Shown one piece after another: positions 39,533 through 46,807 of a stretch of 64,000 bases of DNA. The position numbers and the translations under genes were made by a program. Numbering within the stretch: the stretch's first letter is position 1; the number at the start of each line of letters is the position of its first letter. Source of the stretch: Microbacterium sp. SMR1 (GTDB lineage: Bacteria; Actinomycetota; Actinomycetes; Actinomycetales; Microbacteriaceae); contig NZ_QMBN01000003.1 of NCBI RefSeq assembly GCF_003289625.1, positions 340,034 through 404,033 of the forward strand, written 5' to 3'. A model generated the notes under the pieces. The model ran no database searches. It was not told the origin of the DNA and saw only the letters and a list, made by a program, of their open reading frames with translations.

Positions 39533-40128
39533 GATTCCTCCGGTTCGGTGGCTGATGTCACGAGGGCGCGCAGGGCGCGCGTGAGAGTGGAGCGCGCGGC
39601 CGCGGGACTCACGCGTTCGTCCAGCGCCGCCCGCGAGAGTGCGTCGCCGGCACCGACGAGAGCCTGCGCGCCGGCGTCATCGAGACGAACGCCGCACGAG
39701 GCGAGCACGTCGTCGCACAACGCGAGGTAGGCGCCTTCCGCCTCGCGCCGCACCTCGACGAGCATCGCGGATCCATCGAGCGCCGAGACGACGTCCGCCA
39801 GCTCGCGCCCCTCGGCCAGCGAGCAGTCGATGTAGGCTCCCGCGACGGCGCGGCACACGGCATCGAGCGCGAGCGGCTCGTCGGCGAGCGCCGCGGTGAG
39901 AGCCGCCCGCTGCTGCTCCTCGAACTCCCGGTAGAGCTCGGCCAGGGCGCCCGCGCGATCGCCGAAGTGGTCGTACACGACGGGCTTGGTCACCCCCGCG
40001 CGCTCGGCGAGCCGACCCAGCGTGAACTCGTCGGTCCCGCGCTCGCGGATCAGCTCGCGAGCGACCGCCAGCAGCTGCGCGCGCCGCTCGCGCCGCGGCA
40101 TCCGCCGCTGTCGCGCACCGTCGCTCAT
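39529..40128 (-). CDS. TetR-family transcriptional regulator
   Basis: This 199-residue regulator has the TetR helix-turn-helix near 20-55: LLAVARELIRERGTDEF, then LGRLAERAGVTKPVVYDHFG. The ligand domain follows and ends near 195. The ATG at 40128 is preferred over a GTG at 40131; its ribosome binding site GGGAGG lies in one arm of the palindrome at 40134-40168, which is the likely operator. It is cotranscribed with the quinone reductase, so binding of an inducer should derepress both. Confidence 0.9.
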   Translation of the reverse strand: MSDGARQRRMPRRERRAQLLAVARELIRERGTDEFTLGRLAERAGVTKPVVYDHFGDRAGALAELYREFEEQQRAALTAALADEPLALDAVCRAVAGAYIDCSLAEGRELADVVSALDGSAMLVEVRREAEGAYLALCDDVLASCGVRLDDAGAQALVGAGDALSRAALDERVSPAAARSTLTRALRALVTSATEPEES

Positions 40129-40133
40129 CACGC

Positions 40134-40168
40134 CTCCCGCTAAGTTACTACCAGTAGCTTAGCGGGAG
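40134..40168. promoter_or_regulatory. 35-bp palindrome, probable TetR operator
   Basis: CTCCCGCTAAG (40134-40144) and CTTAGCGGGAG (40158-40168) are perfect 11-bp arms; TACT/AGTA inside extends the symmetry around 40151. It begins six bases before the TetR start, covers its ribosome binding site, and is the only strong symmetric site near this operon. Confidence 0.65.
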
Positions 40169-40262
40169 TCTCGGCACGATGGGCGCTCACCTGGCAGTTC
40201 CCGCCGCCACATCGAGCGGGATGGGGCGGGACCTGCCAACTGAACGAGCTCGCGCCGTCGGG

Positions 40263-41291
40263 TCAACTCGCGGGCGCCACCAACTCCGCCTCAGCGGCGC
40301 CAGGCAGCACCTCGCGCAGCAGGTCGTCCAGTGTGACGACGCCGAGCAGCCGGTCACCGTCGACGACTGTCGCGAGCTGCACGTGTCCGCGGCGCATACG
40401 CGCGAGCGCGTCGTAAGCCGACGCATCGGGCGCGAGCACGAGCGCGTCACGGGCGATCTCGAGCGCCGGCGTCTCGGGAGCCACCGCGAGCGTGTCGCGA
40501 ACGTGCGCGACGCGGCTCGAAGGCCCCTCCCCCACGAGGATGCGCAGGTGCGCGGAGGATGCGGCGGCCGCCTGCACATCGGCGGCACTGGCCGTCGCCG
40601 GCACCGCGGTGGGCACTCGGTCGGTACGGACAATGTCGCCGACCGTCAGCGACCCGAGGGCGATGGCGCGTGCGATCGGCTCGGAGTACTGCTCCTCGAG
40701 CGTTCCCGCGGCGCGCGAGTGCGCGACGATCTCGCGGATGGTGTCGGCGTCCTGACCGCCTGCGGCAGCCTTCTCGACGGGCTCGACACCCGAGGCCTTC
40801 ACGAGCCGGTTGGCGATGTGATTGATCCACAGCAGGAAGGGACGCAGCGGCCAGGTCAGCGCACGGGCGGTGATGCCCGTCGCCTTCGCGGCCACCTCGG
40901 GGTGGGCGATTGCCCACGACTTGGGCGCCATCTCGCCGATGACGAGGTGCAGGAACGTCACCACGATGAGCGCCAGCATGAACGCGATGATGTCGGCGAG
41001 CACGTAAGGAAGTCCCCACTGCTCGAACACCGGAGCGAGCGCGTAGTCGATCGCGGGCTTGGTGATGGCACCGAGCAGGAACGTGCACGCCGTGATGCCG
41101 AGCTGGGCGAACGCGAGCATGACGGTCAGCTCGTTGACGCCGCGGAGAGCGGCACGCGCCGACGCGCTGCGGTCGGCCTCCTCTTCCAGGCGGTGGCGCC
41201 GAGCCGCGAGCAGCGCGAACTCAACGATGACGAAGAACGCGCTCGCCAGGATGAGCGCGATCGTGATGATCGTGACGACCCACCAGCTCAT
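40263..41291 (-). CDS. CNNM/CorB-type membrane protein with CBS domains (second of pair)
   Basis: This 342-residue protein has the DUF21/CNNM membrane domain (hydrophobic segments about 4-25, 57-78, 90-115, 125-140) followed by a degenerate pair of CBS domains (about 200-330, ending DGDRLLGVVTLDDLLREVL). It lacks the C-terminal CorC_HlyC domain that the upstream paralogue has. CNNM/CorB proteins take part in magnesium or cobalt transport; they were once named hemolysins. The start overlaps the upstream gene by four bases, so the two should be made together and may form a heteromer. Confidence 0.87.
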   Translation of the reverse strand: MSWWVVTIITIALILASAFFVIVEFALLAARRHRLEEEADRSASARAALRGVNELTVMLAFAQLGITACTFLLGAITKPAIDYALAPVFEQWGLPYVLADIIAFMLALIVVTFLHLVIGEMAPKSWAIAHPEVAAKATGITARALTWPLRPFLLWINHIANRLVKASGVEPVEKAAAGGQDADTIREIVAHSRAAGTLEEQYSEPIARAIALGSLTVGDIVRTDRVPTAVPATASAADVQAAAASSAHLRILVGEGPSSRVAHVRDTLAVAPETPALEIARDALVLAPDASAYDALARMRRGHVQLATVVDGDRLLGVVTLDDLLREVLPGAAEAELVAPAS

Positions 41292-42715
41292 CGGGTGACC
41301 TCCTCGGTCGCGCCAGCCGCGACGACGGCATCGACGCCGACCTCGGGGCCGGCTTCAACGGCATCCAGATCCACCTCGTGCAGACGCACGACGAGCTCGG
41401 AGGGCACGAGACGGGCGACCTCGGCGACCTCGACATCCAGCCAGCGCTGCATCCGCAGCCCCTGCACCGTCTCGGACGCCCGCTCGGGCAGGTCGATGCG
41501 CACGACCGCGCCCTCGGGCGGCAGGTCACCGTGCTCGCTGATGATGAGACCTGCGATAGTCTCGGCGTCGTCGCGCGGCAGGTCGAAGCCGATCAGGCGC
41601 TCGACCTCGTCGAGATGGACGTCGCCGGGCAGACGCCAATGGTCCTCGCCGACGTTCACGATCTCGTGGACCTCGAGGTCGTGTTCGTCGGAGATCTCGC
41701 CGATGACCTCCTCGGTCAGATCCTCGATGGTGAGGATGCCGTCGAAGTTGCCGTACTCGTCGACGACGCAGGCGAGCTCGTTGCGCGTCTGCCGCATGCG
41801 GTCGAGGGCGACCGGCAGCTGCATCGTCGTCGGCAGCACCACCGCCTCGCGCATCATCGTCGAGACGGGCGCGTCGTCGTCGTGGCGGCCGCGGAGCAGG
41901 TCGATGAGCTCGACGACACCGACCGGGTCGTCCTCCTCGCCGATGACGGGATAGCGGGTGTGGCCGGTCGCCATGAGCGCGCGCACCTCTCCGACGGTCG
42001 TGTCGGGCGAGATCGAGTCGATGCGCGAGCGCGGGACCATCGCGTGCTCGACGTCGCGCTGCGGGAAGTCGAGGATGCGGTCGATGATCATCGACAGATC
42101 GTCGGGCAGATCGCCGCTCGCGCGGGACTCCTCGATGATCGCTTCGAGGTCGCGCGCGGTCGCGCTCTCGTCGACGTCTTCGAGCGGCTCGATGCGCAGC
42201 AGCCGCAGCAGGGCGTTCGCGGCGACATCGAACACCGTGATGAGCCAGCCGAAGAGCAACAGGTAGATGCGGGTCGGAACCGCGAGGGCGCGGGCCAGGG
42301 GCTCCGGGCTGGCGATGGCGAGGTTCTTGGGATACAGCTCGCCGAAGATCATCGTCACGATGGTGGCCAGCAGCAGCGCGCCCACCGTTCCGATGAGCAC
42401 CGAGACAGCCGGATCGATGCCGACGCCGCCCAGCAGCGTGCCGATGGACTCGCCGATGAGGGGCTCCGCGACGTAACCGATCAGCAGACCGGTGACCGTG
42501 ATGCCGAGCTGCGCGCCCGAGAGCATGAACGACGTGCGCTTGGTGATCGCGAGCACACGTGCCGCCTGGGCATCGCCCTTCTCGGCACGGGCGGCCATGC
42601 GCGACCGGTCGACGGACATGTACGCGAACTCCTGCGCGACGAAGAAGCCGCAGGCGGCGATGATCGCCAGTGTCAGCAGGATTCCCAACAGCAGCGTCAG
42701 GACTGCTTCGATCAT
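41288..42715 (-). CDS. CNNM/CorB-type membrane protein with CBS pair and CorC domain
   Basis: This 475-residue protein has a DUF21 membrane domain (about 1-185; FGELYPKNLAIASPEP is its conserved loop), a CBS pair (about 205-335, with MVPRSRID and DEYGNFDGILTIEDLTEEVIGE, quoted in part), and a CorC_HlyC domain (about 350-435, GDVHLDEVERLIGFDLP). This matches bacterial CorB magnesium exporters, in which ATP-Mg binds the CBS pair. The stop overlaps the paralogue by four bases. A 26-codon leader reading frame ends on its start codon, and a hairpin covers its ribosome binding site, so translation may be controlled. Confidence 0.9.
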   Translation of the reverse strand: MIEAVLTLLLGILLTLAIIAACGFFVAQEFAYMSVDRSRMAARAEKGDAQAARVLAITKRTSFMLSGAQLGITVTGLLIGYVAEPLIGESIGTLLGGVGIDPAVSVLIGTVGALLLATIVTMIFGELYPKNLAIASPEPLARALAVPTRIYLLLFGWLITVFDVAANALLRLLRIEPLEDVDESATARDLEAIIEESRASGDLPDDLSMIIDRILDFPQRDVEHAMVPRSRIDSISPDTTVGEVRALMATGHTRYPVIGEEDDPVGVVELIDLLRGRHDDDAPVSTMMREAVVLPTTMQLPVALDRMRQTRNELACVVDEYGNFDGILTIEDLTEEVIGEISDEHDLEVHEIVNVGEDHWRLPGDVHLDEVERLIGFDLPRDDAETIAGLIISEHGDLPPEGAVVRIDLPERASETVQGLRMQRWLDVEVAEVARLVPSELVVRLHEVDLDAVEAGPEVGVDAVVAAGATEEVTR

Positions 42716-42792
42716 TCGGATTCACCCCCTCTCTCAGCGAGGGGGTACGAAGATCGACCCTCCTGGTCGGTGGAGGAATGGCGATTGCTCAC
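42712..42792 (-). CDS. Possible 26-residue leader peptide coupled to the CNNM/CorB gene
   Basis: A short frame from GTG at 42792 ends TGA at 42712, overlapping the ATG of the CNNM gene as ATGA, the same coupling used between real genes here. The predicted peptide starts MSNRHSSTDQEG and ends AERGGESE, with an acidic tail. GAGAAAG lies nine bases before the GTG. TATCCT at 42831-42836 may be the -10 box. It resembles, in layout only, the leader peptides before Salmonella mgtA and corA. It could be chance, as there is no homology evidence. Confidence 0.3.
   Translation of the reverse strand: MSNRHSSTDQEGRSSYPLAERGGESE
42724..42746 (-). promoter_or_regulatory. Hairpin masking the ribosome binding site of the CNNM/CorB gene
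   Basis: On the minus strand ACCCCCTC pairs perfectly with GAGGGGGT around the loop GCTGAGA. The 3' arm contains the purine-rich ribosome binding site, which ends eight bases before the ATG at 42715. Translation of the leader peptide through this region would open the hairpin. Confidence 0.5.
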
Positions 42793-42959
42793 GGGTGTTC
42801 TTTCTCGATAGGGCACGGGTGGGCACTCACAGGATAGCGGGCCGTCGGCGAGACCGGGCCGAGGCCTGCGCGGCACGGGGCACCGGAACCCGCGCCGAAC
42901 GATCCGCACCACGAAGCGTCGCGGGCATGCGCGAAGAGGCCGCAGCTACAGTGACGGGC

Positions 42960-43562
42960 ATGTCCGGGAAAAGGGTCGGTCGCCCGCGCGTCGAGGACAT
43001 CACCGAGGAACTTCTCCGGGAAGGCGAGCGGGTCCTCGCCGAGGAGGGCTTCTGCGCTCTCACGGTCGACGGCCTCGTGAGCCGGGCCGGGTCGACGCGC
43101 CCCACCTTCTATCGGCGGTTTCGAAGCACGGCCCACCTCGCCGTCGCCGTCTTGTCTCGCCGATTCGAACCGGGGCCGCTGCCCGATACCGGCTCGCTTG
43201 CCGGCGACCTTCGGGCGGTCCAGCGGGAGGGGATCGCTGTGCTCTCCGATCCGGTCGCTCGAAACAGCGTGGTCGACCTTGTGGGGGTCGCAAGGGCGGA
43301 CGAAGATCTCTCGGCGCTGCTCGACGCGGAGTTCATCCGCCCGCGCCGCGCCCGCGTGAAGCAGGTGATCGATGCCGCCTTCGCGCGACGAGAGACCGAG
43401 CCCCCGGACGTGGATGCCGATCAGGTCTACGACATGCTGATGGGCCCCCTCATCACACGCATGTTCTTGCCGCCGTACGCCCCGCCCGACGACGCTCTCG
43501 CCGAGAGCAGCGTTCGTTCCGCGCTCACTCGGCTCGGGTCGGACGACCTCGCCCGCCCGTGA
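42960..43562 (+). CDS. TetR-family transcriptional regulator
   Basis: This 200-residue regulator starts with a basic GKRVGRPRVEDITEELL and has the TetR helix-turn-helix LTVDGLVSRAGSTRPTFYRRF near 38-58 (quoted in part). The C-terminal domain is of the TetR_C type found in regulators of the AcrR group. A TACAGT box lies seven bases before the ATG, with no ribosome binding site, so the message may be leaderless. It has no obvious target operon nearby: the gene upstream is divergent (CNNM), so control of that pair is possible but no palindrome is seen between them. Confidence 0.85.
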   Translation: MSGKRVGRPRVEDITEELLREGERVLAEEGFCALTVDGLVSRAGSTRPTFYRRFRSTAHLAVAVLSRRFEPGPLPDTGSLAGDLRAVQREGIAVLSDPVARNSVVDLVGVARADEDLSALLDAEFIRPRRARVKQVIDAAFARRETEPPDVDADQVYDMLMGPLITRMFLPPYAPPDDALAESSVRSALTRLGSDDLARP

Positions 43563-43580
43563 GTCGCGCCGGCCTGGGGG

Positions 43581-44735
43581 TCAGTCGCGGGTGAGCCCGC
43601 TGCCGTCAGCCGACATCCGGAACGACGCGGTCTCGTAGTCGTCCTCGAGTGAGAAGTTGATCTCGATGGGCCCCGACTTCTCTCCGGATGACACCGCTTC
43701 GGCGCCACCCCACGTGCGCATGACCGTCGCCCCCGCGTCATCGACGGGGAGCCCGCTCTGGGACGCAGCCTCTTCCATGGCCGGAAGAATGCCTGCAAGA
43801 TCGACGTCTTCCCATGAGAACGCTTCCGTGGCCGACTTCGGTTGAATCGACACGGCGCCGGAATGCTCCACCTGACCGCCGCGGTACATCCACCTGTCGG
43901 TATGCGTGGTGCCGGCGGTGACGGGAGCCTCGACGATGACGAATTCCGGGGTGACGTAGATCGAGCTCACGCGGTCGTGGCCGATCTCGCGTTCGAGGGC
44001 GGCCTGGGCCTGGGCGAGCGGCCCGGGCTGACGCATGTCGACGTGCGCCCTGCCGTCGAGCACCGCCTCGACGGTCTGTGCCACGGCCTCCCGATAGGGC
44101 GCGACGACAGCGACGGCCACCGCGACGGCGACAGCCGTGAACACGAGCAGGCGCAGCGGCCGGCCGCGTCTGCCCACGCCGATCAGCGGCCCCTTGCGGC
44201 GCCCGCCGGAGATGCGGGTGTGGCTCGCGATGGGGACGAACCCAACCGACGACCGATCGGGGACCGTGAGGTTGCGGACCTCAGACGGTGAGAGCTCACC
44301 GTCGACGAAGGCGACCTCGGGTCCGCCGTCGAGAAGGATGGCGACCTGGCGCTGAACTCCGGGCTGGAACGCGGGAAGCTCCGTCAGGGCGACGACGGTG
44401 CGCAGAGTGGTCGCGTACGCCTCCCCCTGGATCGGCCGCACGGTCAGGTCGATCTCGCACAACGGCTGATCGTTGATCTGGGTACCGGTCTGCCGGATCG
44501 CATCGACGCGGGCGAGGCCGAGCCGCCGCGAGTCGAGAGCGCGACGGAGATCGTCCTTCGATACCGCCACTCCCCCGGCCATCGATCGGCCGATGAGGAT
44601 GAACGTCCCGCTGATGATCGCGACCGGAAGCGCGATGCTGATGATCGCCCAGCCGGCATCCGGCGGTCCGACGTACTCGACCACCGCGCCACCGAGGAGC
44701 GCGCCGACAGCTGCGAAGAAGATCAGGCGGAGCAC
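43581..44735 (-). CDS. Membrane protein of unknown function
   Basis: This 384-residue protein has two N-terminal hydrophobic segments (about 3-22 and 27-50) and a third at about 203-222, with a soluble cytoplasmic region between (about 55-195, rich in short beta strands) and an extracytoplasmic C-terminal region of about 160 residues. No family is recognised. The GTG at 44735 is chosen over the ATG at 44738 because a TAGGGT -10 box (44742-44747) lies exactly six bases before the GTG, matching the leaderless pattern of this window. It is tail to tail with the TetR gene after 18 bases. Confidence 0.6.
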   Translation of the reverse strand: MLRLIFFAAVGALLGGAVVEYVGPPDAGWAIISIALPVAIISGTFILIGRSMAGGVAVSKDDLRRALDSRRLGLARVDAIRQTGTQINDQPLCEIDLTVRPIQGEAYATTLRTVVALTELPAFQPGVQRQVAILLDGGPEVAFVDGELSPSEVRNLTVPDRSSVGFVPIASHTRISGGRRKGPLIGVGRRGRPLRLLVFTAVAVAVAVAVVAPYREAVAQTVEAVLDGRAHVDMRQPGPLAQAQAALEREIGHDRVSSIYVTPEFVIVEAPVTAGTTHTDRWMYRGGQVEHSGAVSIQPKSATEAFSWEDVDLAGILPAMEEAASQSGLPVDDAGATVMRTWGGAEAVSSGEKSGPIEINFSLEDDYETASFRMSADGSGLTRD

Positions 44736-44741
44736 CATCCG

Positions 44742-44747
44742 ACCCTA
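44742..44747 (-). promoter_or_regulatory. -10 box TAGGGT of the unknown membrane protein gene
   Basis: TAGGGT is followed by CGGATG and then GTG at 44735. The six-base spacing argues that the GTG, not the overlapping ATG, is the start. Confidence 0.4.
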
Positions 44748-44828
44748 TCGGCGGGGCGCGAGCCGCGGAGAAACGTCCCAGCGGCGGGAGGGGGGAGACC
44801 GAACCTCGGCAGGATCTCAGCCTCCTGT

Positions 44829-44834
44829 TAGGTT
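44829..44834 (+). promoter_or_regulatory. -10 box TAGGTT of the Tat-signal gene, leaderless
   Basis: TAGGTT is followed by six bases and the GTG at 44841. No ribosome binding site is present before the GTG. Confidence 0.45.
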
Positions 44835-44840
44835 CTTCTC

Positions 44841-45084
44841 GTGTCGACGGACGAGAACGAGACCCCGCGAGCGCTCAGCCGCCGGGCGGTGCTGCTCGGA
44901 TCCGTCGCGGCTGGCTCTTTGGTGCTCGCCTCTGCGACGCCCGCCCGAGCCCTGACCTACAGCGTGAAGACGCCTGCCGAGCATGCCGCGCGCGGAGGAG
45001 CGCGACGGCGTGATCGCGCGCTGGCCTGACATCTGGCAGTACGAGGGAGACAGCTTCCGCGTGCCCGCAAGCGTCGAGAACTGA
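44841..45084 (+). pseudogene. Frameshifted small Tat-exported protein gene
   Basis: The first frame (44841-45029) encodes a clear Tat signal peptide: RALSRRAVLLGSVAAGSLVL with twin Arg, then ATPARA as the cleavage region, followed by LTYSVKTPAEHAARGG. It then ends early in Arg-rich nonsense. The next frame (+1) from about 44983 reads like real protein, EERDGVIARWPDIWQYEGD then SFRVPASVEN, and stops at 45084, 15 bases before the next gene. The switch falls in a GC-repeat run near 44985-44997. Joined, the product would be about 80 residues. It is either a recent frameshift, a sequencing error, or two short overlapping genes. No family is recognised. Confidence 0.55.
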
Positions 45085-45099
45085 GAACGAGGAGTACCC

Positions 45100-45612
45100 A
45101 TGACCGGCATCGTCCTTCGGCGTCGCATCAGCGTGCCAGCCATCCTCGCATTCGCGCTGCTCACCGCGGGGTGCGCCACCCCGGGCATCGGCGGCGCGGC
45201 AGCACCCTCGCCATCGCCGACCCCGAGCGAGACCCTGTCACCGACGACTCAGCCGGAACCGTCCGCGAAGCCGGACTCGACGACGCCCCCGGTCTCCTCG
45301 CCGGCACCGTCCCTGTCGACATCCGATCTGCTCGATGCGTGCCTCGTCGCGGTCAGAGACGGAAACGCTCCGGCGTCCGAGCAACTCGATCGTTCCACGG
45401 TCGAGAGCGGTAGTGCCCGATCCGCGCTCCGCCCGGATGGCCTCTGGTACGTCGTCGTCCCCGTCACCGATCCCACGGTCGATGCGCCGCTCGAATACGC
45501 GTGCCTGCTGAACGCCGACATGACCGTCGATGCGAGCTGGGGTCGAATCGCCCCGGACGCGGATGACTTCGATCAGTGGTCCACGGCTACGGAGCCTGCT
45601 GACGGCTTGTGA
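45100..45612 (+). CDS. Small lipoprotein of unknown function
   Basis: This 170-residue protein has a lipoprotein signal: basic start, hydrophobic stretch VPAILAFALL and lipobox LTAGC with the lipidated Cys at 25. A Pro/Ser/Thr-rich spacer (about 32-75) leads to a domain of about 90 residues with CLVAVRDGN and EYACLLNADMTVDASW, whose two cysteines may form a disulfide. I recognise no family. The ATG follows ACGAGGAG. It lies 15 bases after the frameshifted Tat-signal gene, so the two probably form an operon of exported proteins. Confidence 0.8.
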   Translation: MTGIVLRRRISVPAILAFALLTAGCATPGIGGAAAPSPSPTPSETLSPTTQPEPSAKPDSTTPPVSSPAPSLSTSDLLDACLVAVRDGNAPASEQLDRSTVESGSARSALRPDGLWYVVVPVTDPTVDAPLEYACLLNADMTVDASWGRIAPDADDFDQWSTATEPADGL

Positions 45613-45663
45613 CTCTGTGAACGTCGCGTCGTCCAGGCAAGAGCACCCCGGTTGACGCGAAAA

Positions 45664-45688
45664 TGCCCGGAGAGCAGGTCTCCGGGCA
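45664..45688 (-). terminator. Rho-independent terminator after the small acidic protein gene
   Basis: TGCCCGGAGA (45664-45673) and TCTCCGGGCA (45679-45688) form a perfect 10-bp stem. On the minus strand the stem is followed by TTTT, which makes it a conventional intrinsic terminator for the gene ending at 45700. It may also stop plus-strand transcripts from the lipoprotein gene. Confidence 0.75.
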
Positions 45689-45699
45689 CATCGATCGGG

Positions 45700-45912
45700 T
45701 CAGGACTTCTCGTCTTCTTCCGGTTCGAAAGTCGAGGCGGTTCCGGTGTGTCCGGCCGCGACGCCGTCCGGGTTGCTCGGGATGGTGCCGTCCTTGCCGA
45801 GACCTCCCGGCTCGCGCGTACCGTCGCCGTCGGTGTCGGCCGTGGAGACCTCGACGTCGGGTCCCTCGTACGCGTTCTCGTCGGTGTCACGACGGGTGTC
45901 ATCGTTGCTCAT
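45700..45912 (-). CDS. Small acidic disordered protein
   Basis: This 70-residue protein is rich in Asp, Glu, Gly and Thr and has almost no hydrophobic residues (it begins MSNDDTRRDTDENAYEGPD). It should be disordered. GAAGGAGAAC gives a good ribosome binding site for the ATG at 45912, and a clear terminator follows, so it is likely a real, separately expressed gene. It resembles in style the 63-residue protein at 49751, and both may be stress-related as such proteins are in other actinobacteria, but this is a guess. Confidence 0.65.
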   Translation of the reverse strand: MSNDDTRRDTDENAYEGPDVEVSTADTDGDGTREPGGLGKDGTIPSNPDGVAAGHTGTASTFEPEEDEKS

Positions 45913-45954
45913 GGCGTTCTCCTTCTCTTCGGCGACGGCCGATGCCGTCCGGTC

Positions 45955-46305
45955 TCAGATGAACGGAGCCAGTGCTCCGGCGGTCAGGGCGAGTGCACCG
46001 GCGACAGCGCCCGAGGCGGTGGCCGTCATCCGCAGATGACGACGTGCGCGGGACTTCCGGGCCCGGTTTCCCGGCGCCTCGGTCGTCAGAAGCGAGTGCT
46101 GCGCTTCCTTCAGCGTCGCGAAGCGGCCGATGGGAGTGGCCTGACCGTCGAACGCGATGAAGTGCCCATCGGGAGAGGTGTCGACGGATCCGACGAACTC
46201 GCCGTCGGTGGAGGCGACGTAGAAACCGGGGGCGACCGTCGACCAGGTGATCGTGCGCGCAGTGAGGATGCGCGGCGCTTCGGGGGCGCGCTCGAGCAGG
46301 CTCAT
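45955..46305 (-). CDS. Small protein with C-terminal membrane segment
   Basis: This 116-residue protein has a compact region with repeats of aromatic strands (VAPGFYVASTDGEFVGSV, then GHFIAFDGQATPIGRFA) and a basic stretch RARKSRARRHLR before a C-terminal hydrophobic helix (about 93-114). It may be a tail-anchored protein. Function is unknown. It overlaps the stop of the upstream DUF7882-like gene by four bases and belongs to the same MarR-controlled unit. Confidence 0.65.
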   Translation of the reverse strand: MSLLERAPEAPRILTARTITWSTVAPGFYVASTDGEFVGSVDTSPDGHFIAFDGQATPIGRFATLKEAQHSLLTTEAPGNRARKSRARRHLRMTATASGAVAGALALTAGALAPFI

Positions 46306-46688
46306 GCTGCGGTCGCCAGCTCGCTCGGAGTGGCCGCGATGGTCTCGGCAGCGGCGGGAGCAGCGGCGATCGGTGTCGCCGGAGCGACGTCGAACTCCGC
46401 GAAGTCGACGACGAGGCCGGTCGACGAGGTCGCCGCGCGTGCCATCTCGGTCAGGAGCGCCGAGTCGAGCTTCTCCATCTCCGCCCCGCCGAAGACGAAG
46501 CGAAGCGGGATCGCGGGCTGCAGCCAGATGGTCTGACGTCCCGCGGCGATGTCGGCGCCGTGACGCCAGGTGAGCGTGAAGCTCTCGGAGCGACGGAGCT
46601 TCGTCGCGGTCAGCACCTTGAGGTGCGCGAGCAGGCGGTCCGGGATCTCGATCGACTCGGTCGCGTTGCCGTAGAACAGCTGGCCCAT
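46302..46688 (-). CDS. DUF7882-like small protein (often misnamed ATP-dependent DNA ligase)
   Basis: This 128-residue protein matches a small family frequent in Microbacteriaceae: MGQLFYGNATESIEIPDRLL, then HLKVLTATKLRRSESFTLTW and GRQTIWLQPAIPLRFVFGG (each short). Such proteins have been annotated as ATP-dependent DNA ligases because they resemble a segment fused to some ligases, but there is no ligase catalytic domain here. An Ala-rich tail follows. The ATG at 46688 follows GAGGAGC. A well-formed promoter with a MarR-type operator lies upstream. Confidence 0.7.
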   Translation of the reverse strand: MGQLFYGNATESIEIPDRLLAHLKVLTATKLRRSESFTLTWRHGADIAAGRQTIWLQPAIPLRFVFGGAEMEKLDSALLTEMARAATSSTGLVVDFAEFDVAPATPIAAAPAAAETIAATPSELATAA

Positions 46689-46724
46689 TGTTGCTCCTCA
46701 CAGATGCTGGATGACTTGTTCGGA

Positions 46725-46762
46725 ACGCTACTAGGTGGACAAGTATCTCGTCAAGTTAGATA
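46725..46762 (-). promoter_or_regulatory. Promoter and MarR-type operator of the DUF7882-like operon
   Basis: On the minus strand a -35 box TTGACG (46749-46754) and -10 box TAGCGT (46725-46730) are 18 bases apart, the best standard promoter in the window. The inverted repeat TATCT-N9-AGATA (46744-46762) covers the -35 box. A perfect palindrome AGATATCT (46758-46765) overlaps one end. The MarR-family gene is divergent, 45 bases away, so it probably represses this operon and perhaps itself. Confidence 0.6.
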
Positions 46763-46807
46763 TCTGGTAAGGTAAAACTCACCGGCCACGAACGCGGAGG
46801 TGTGCAA

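Noticed and set aside
42960-43562. Assigning this TetR regulator to the CNNM pair
   Set aside because: It is divergent, but no palindromic site was found in the 244-base gap.
46302-46688. Calling the 128-residue protein an ATP-dependent DNA ligase
   Set aside because: No nucleotidyltransferase motif (KxDG) or OB fold is present.
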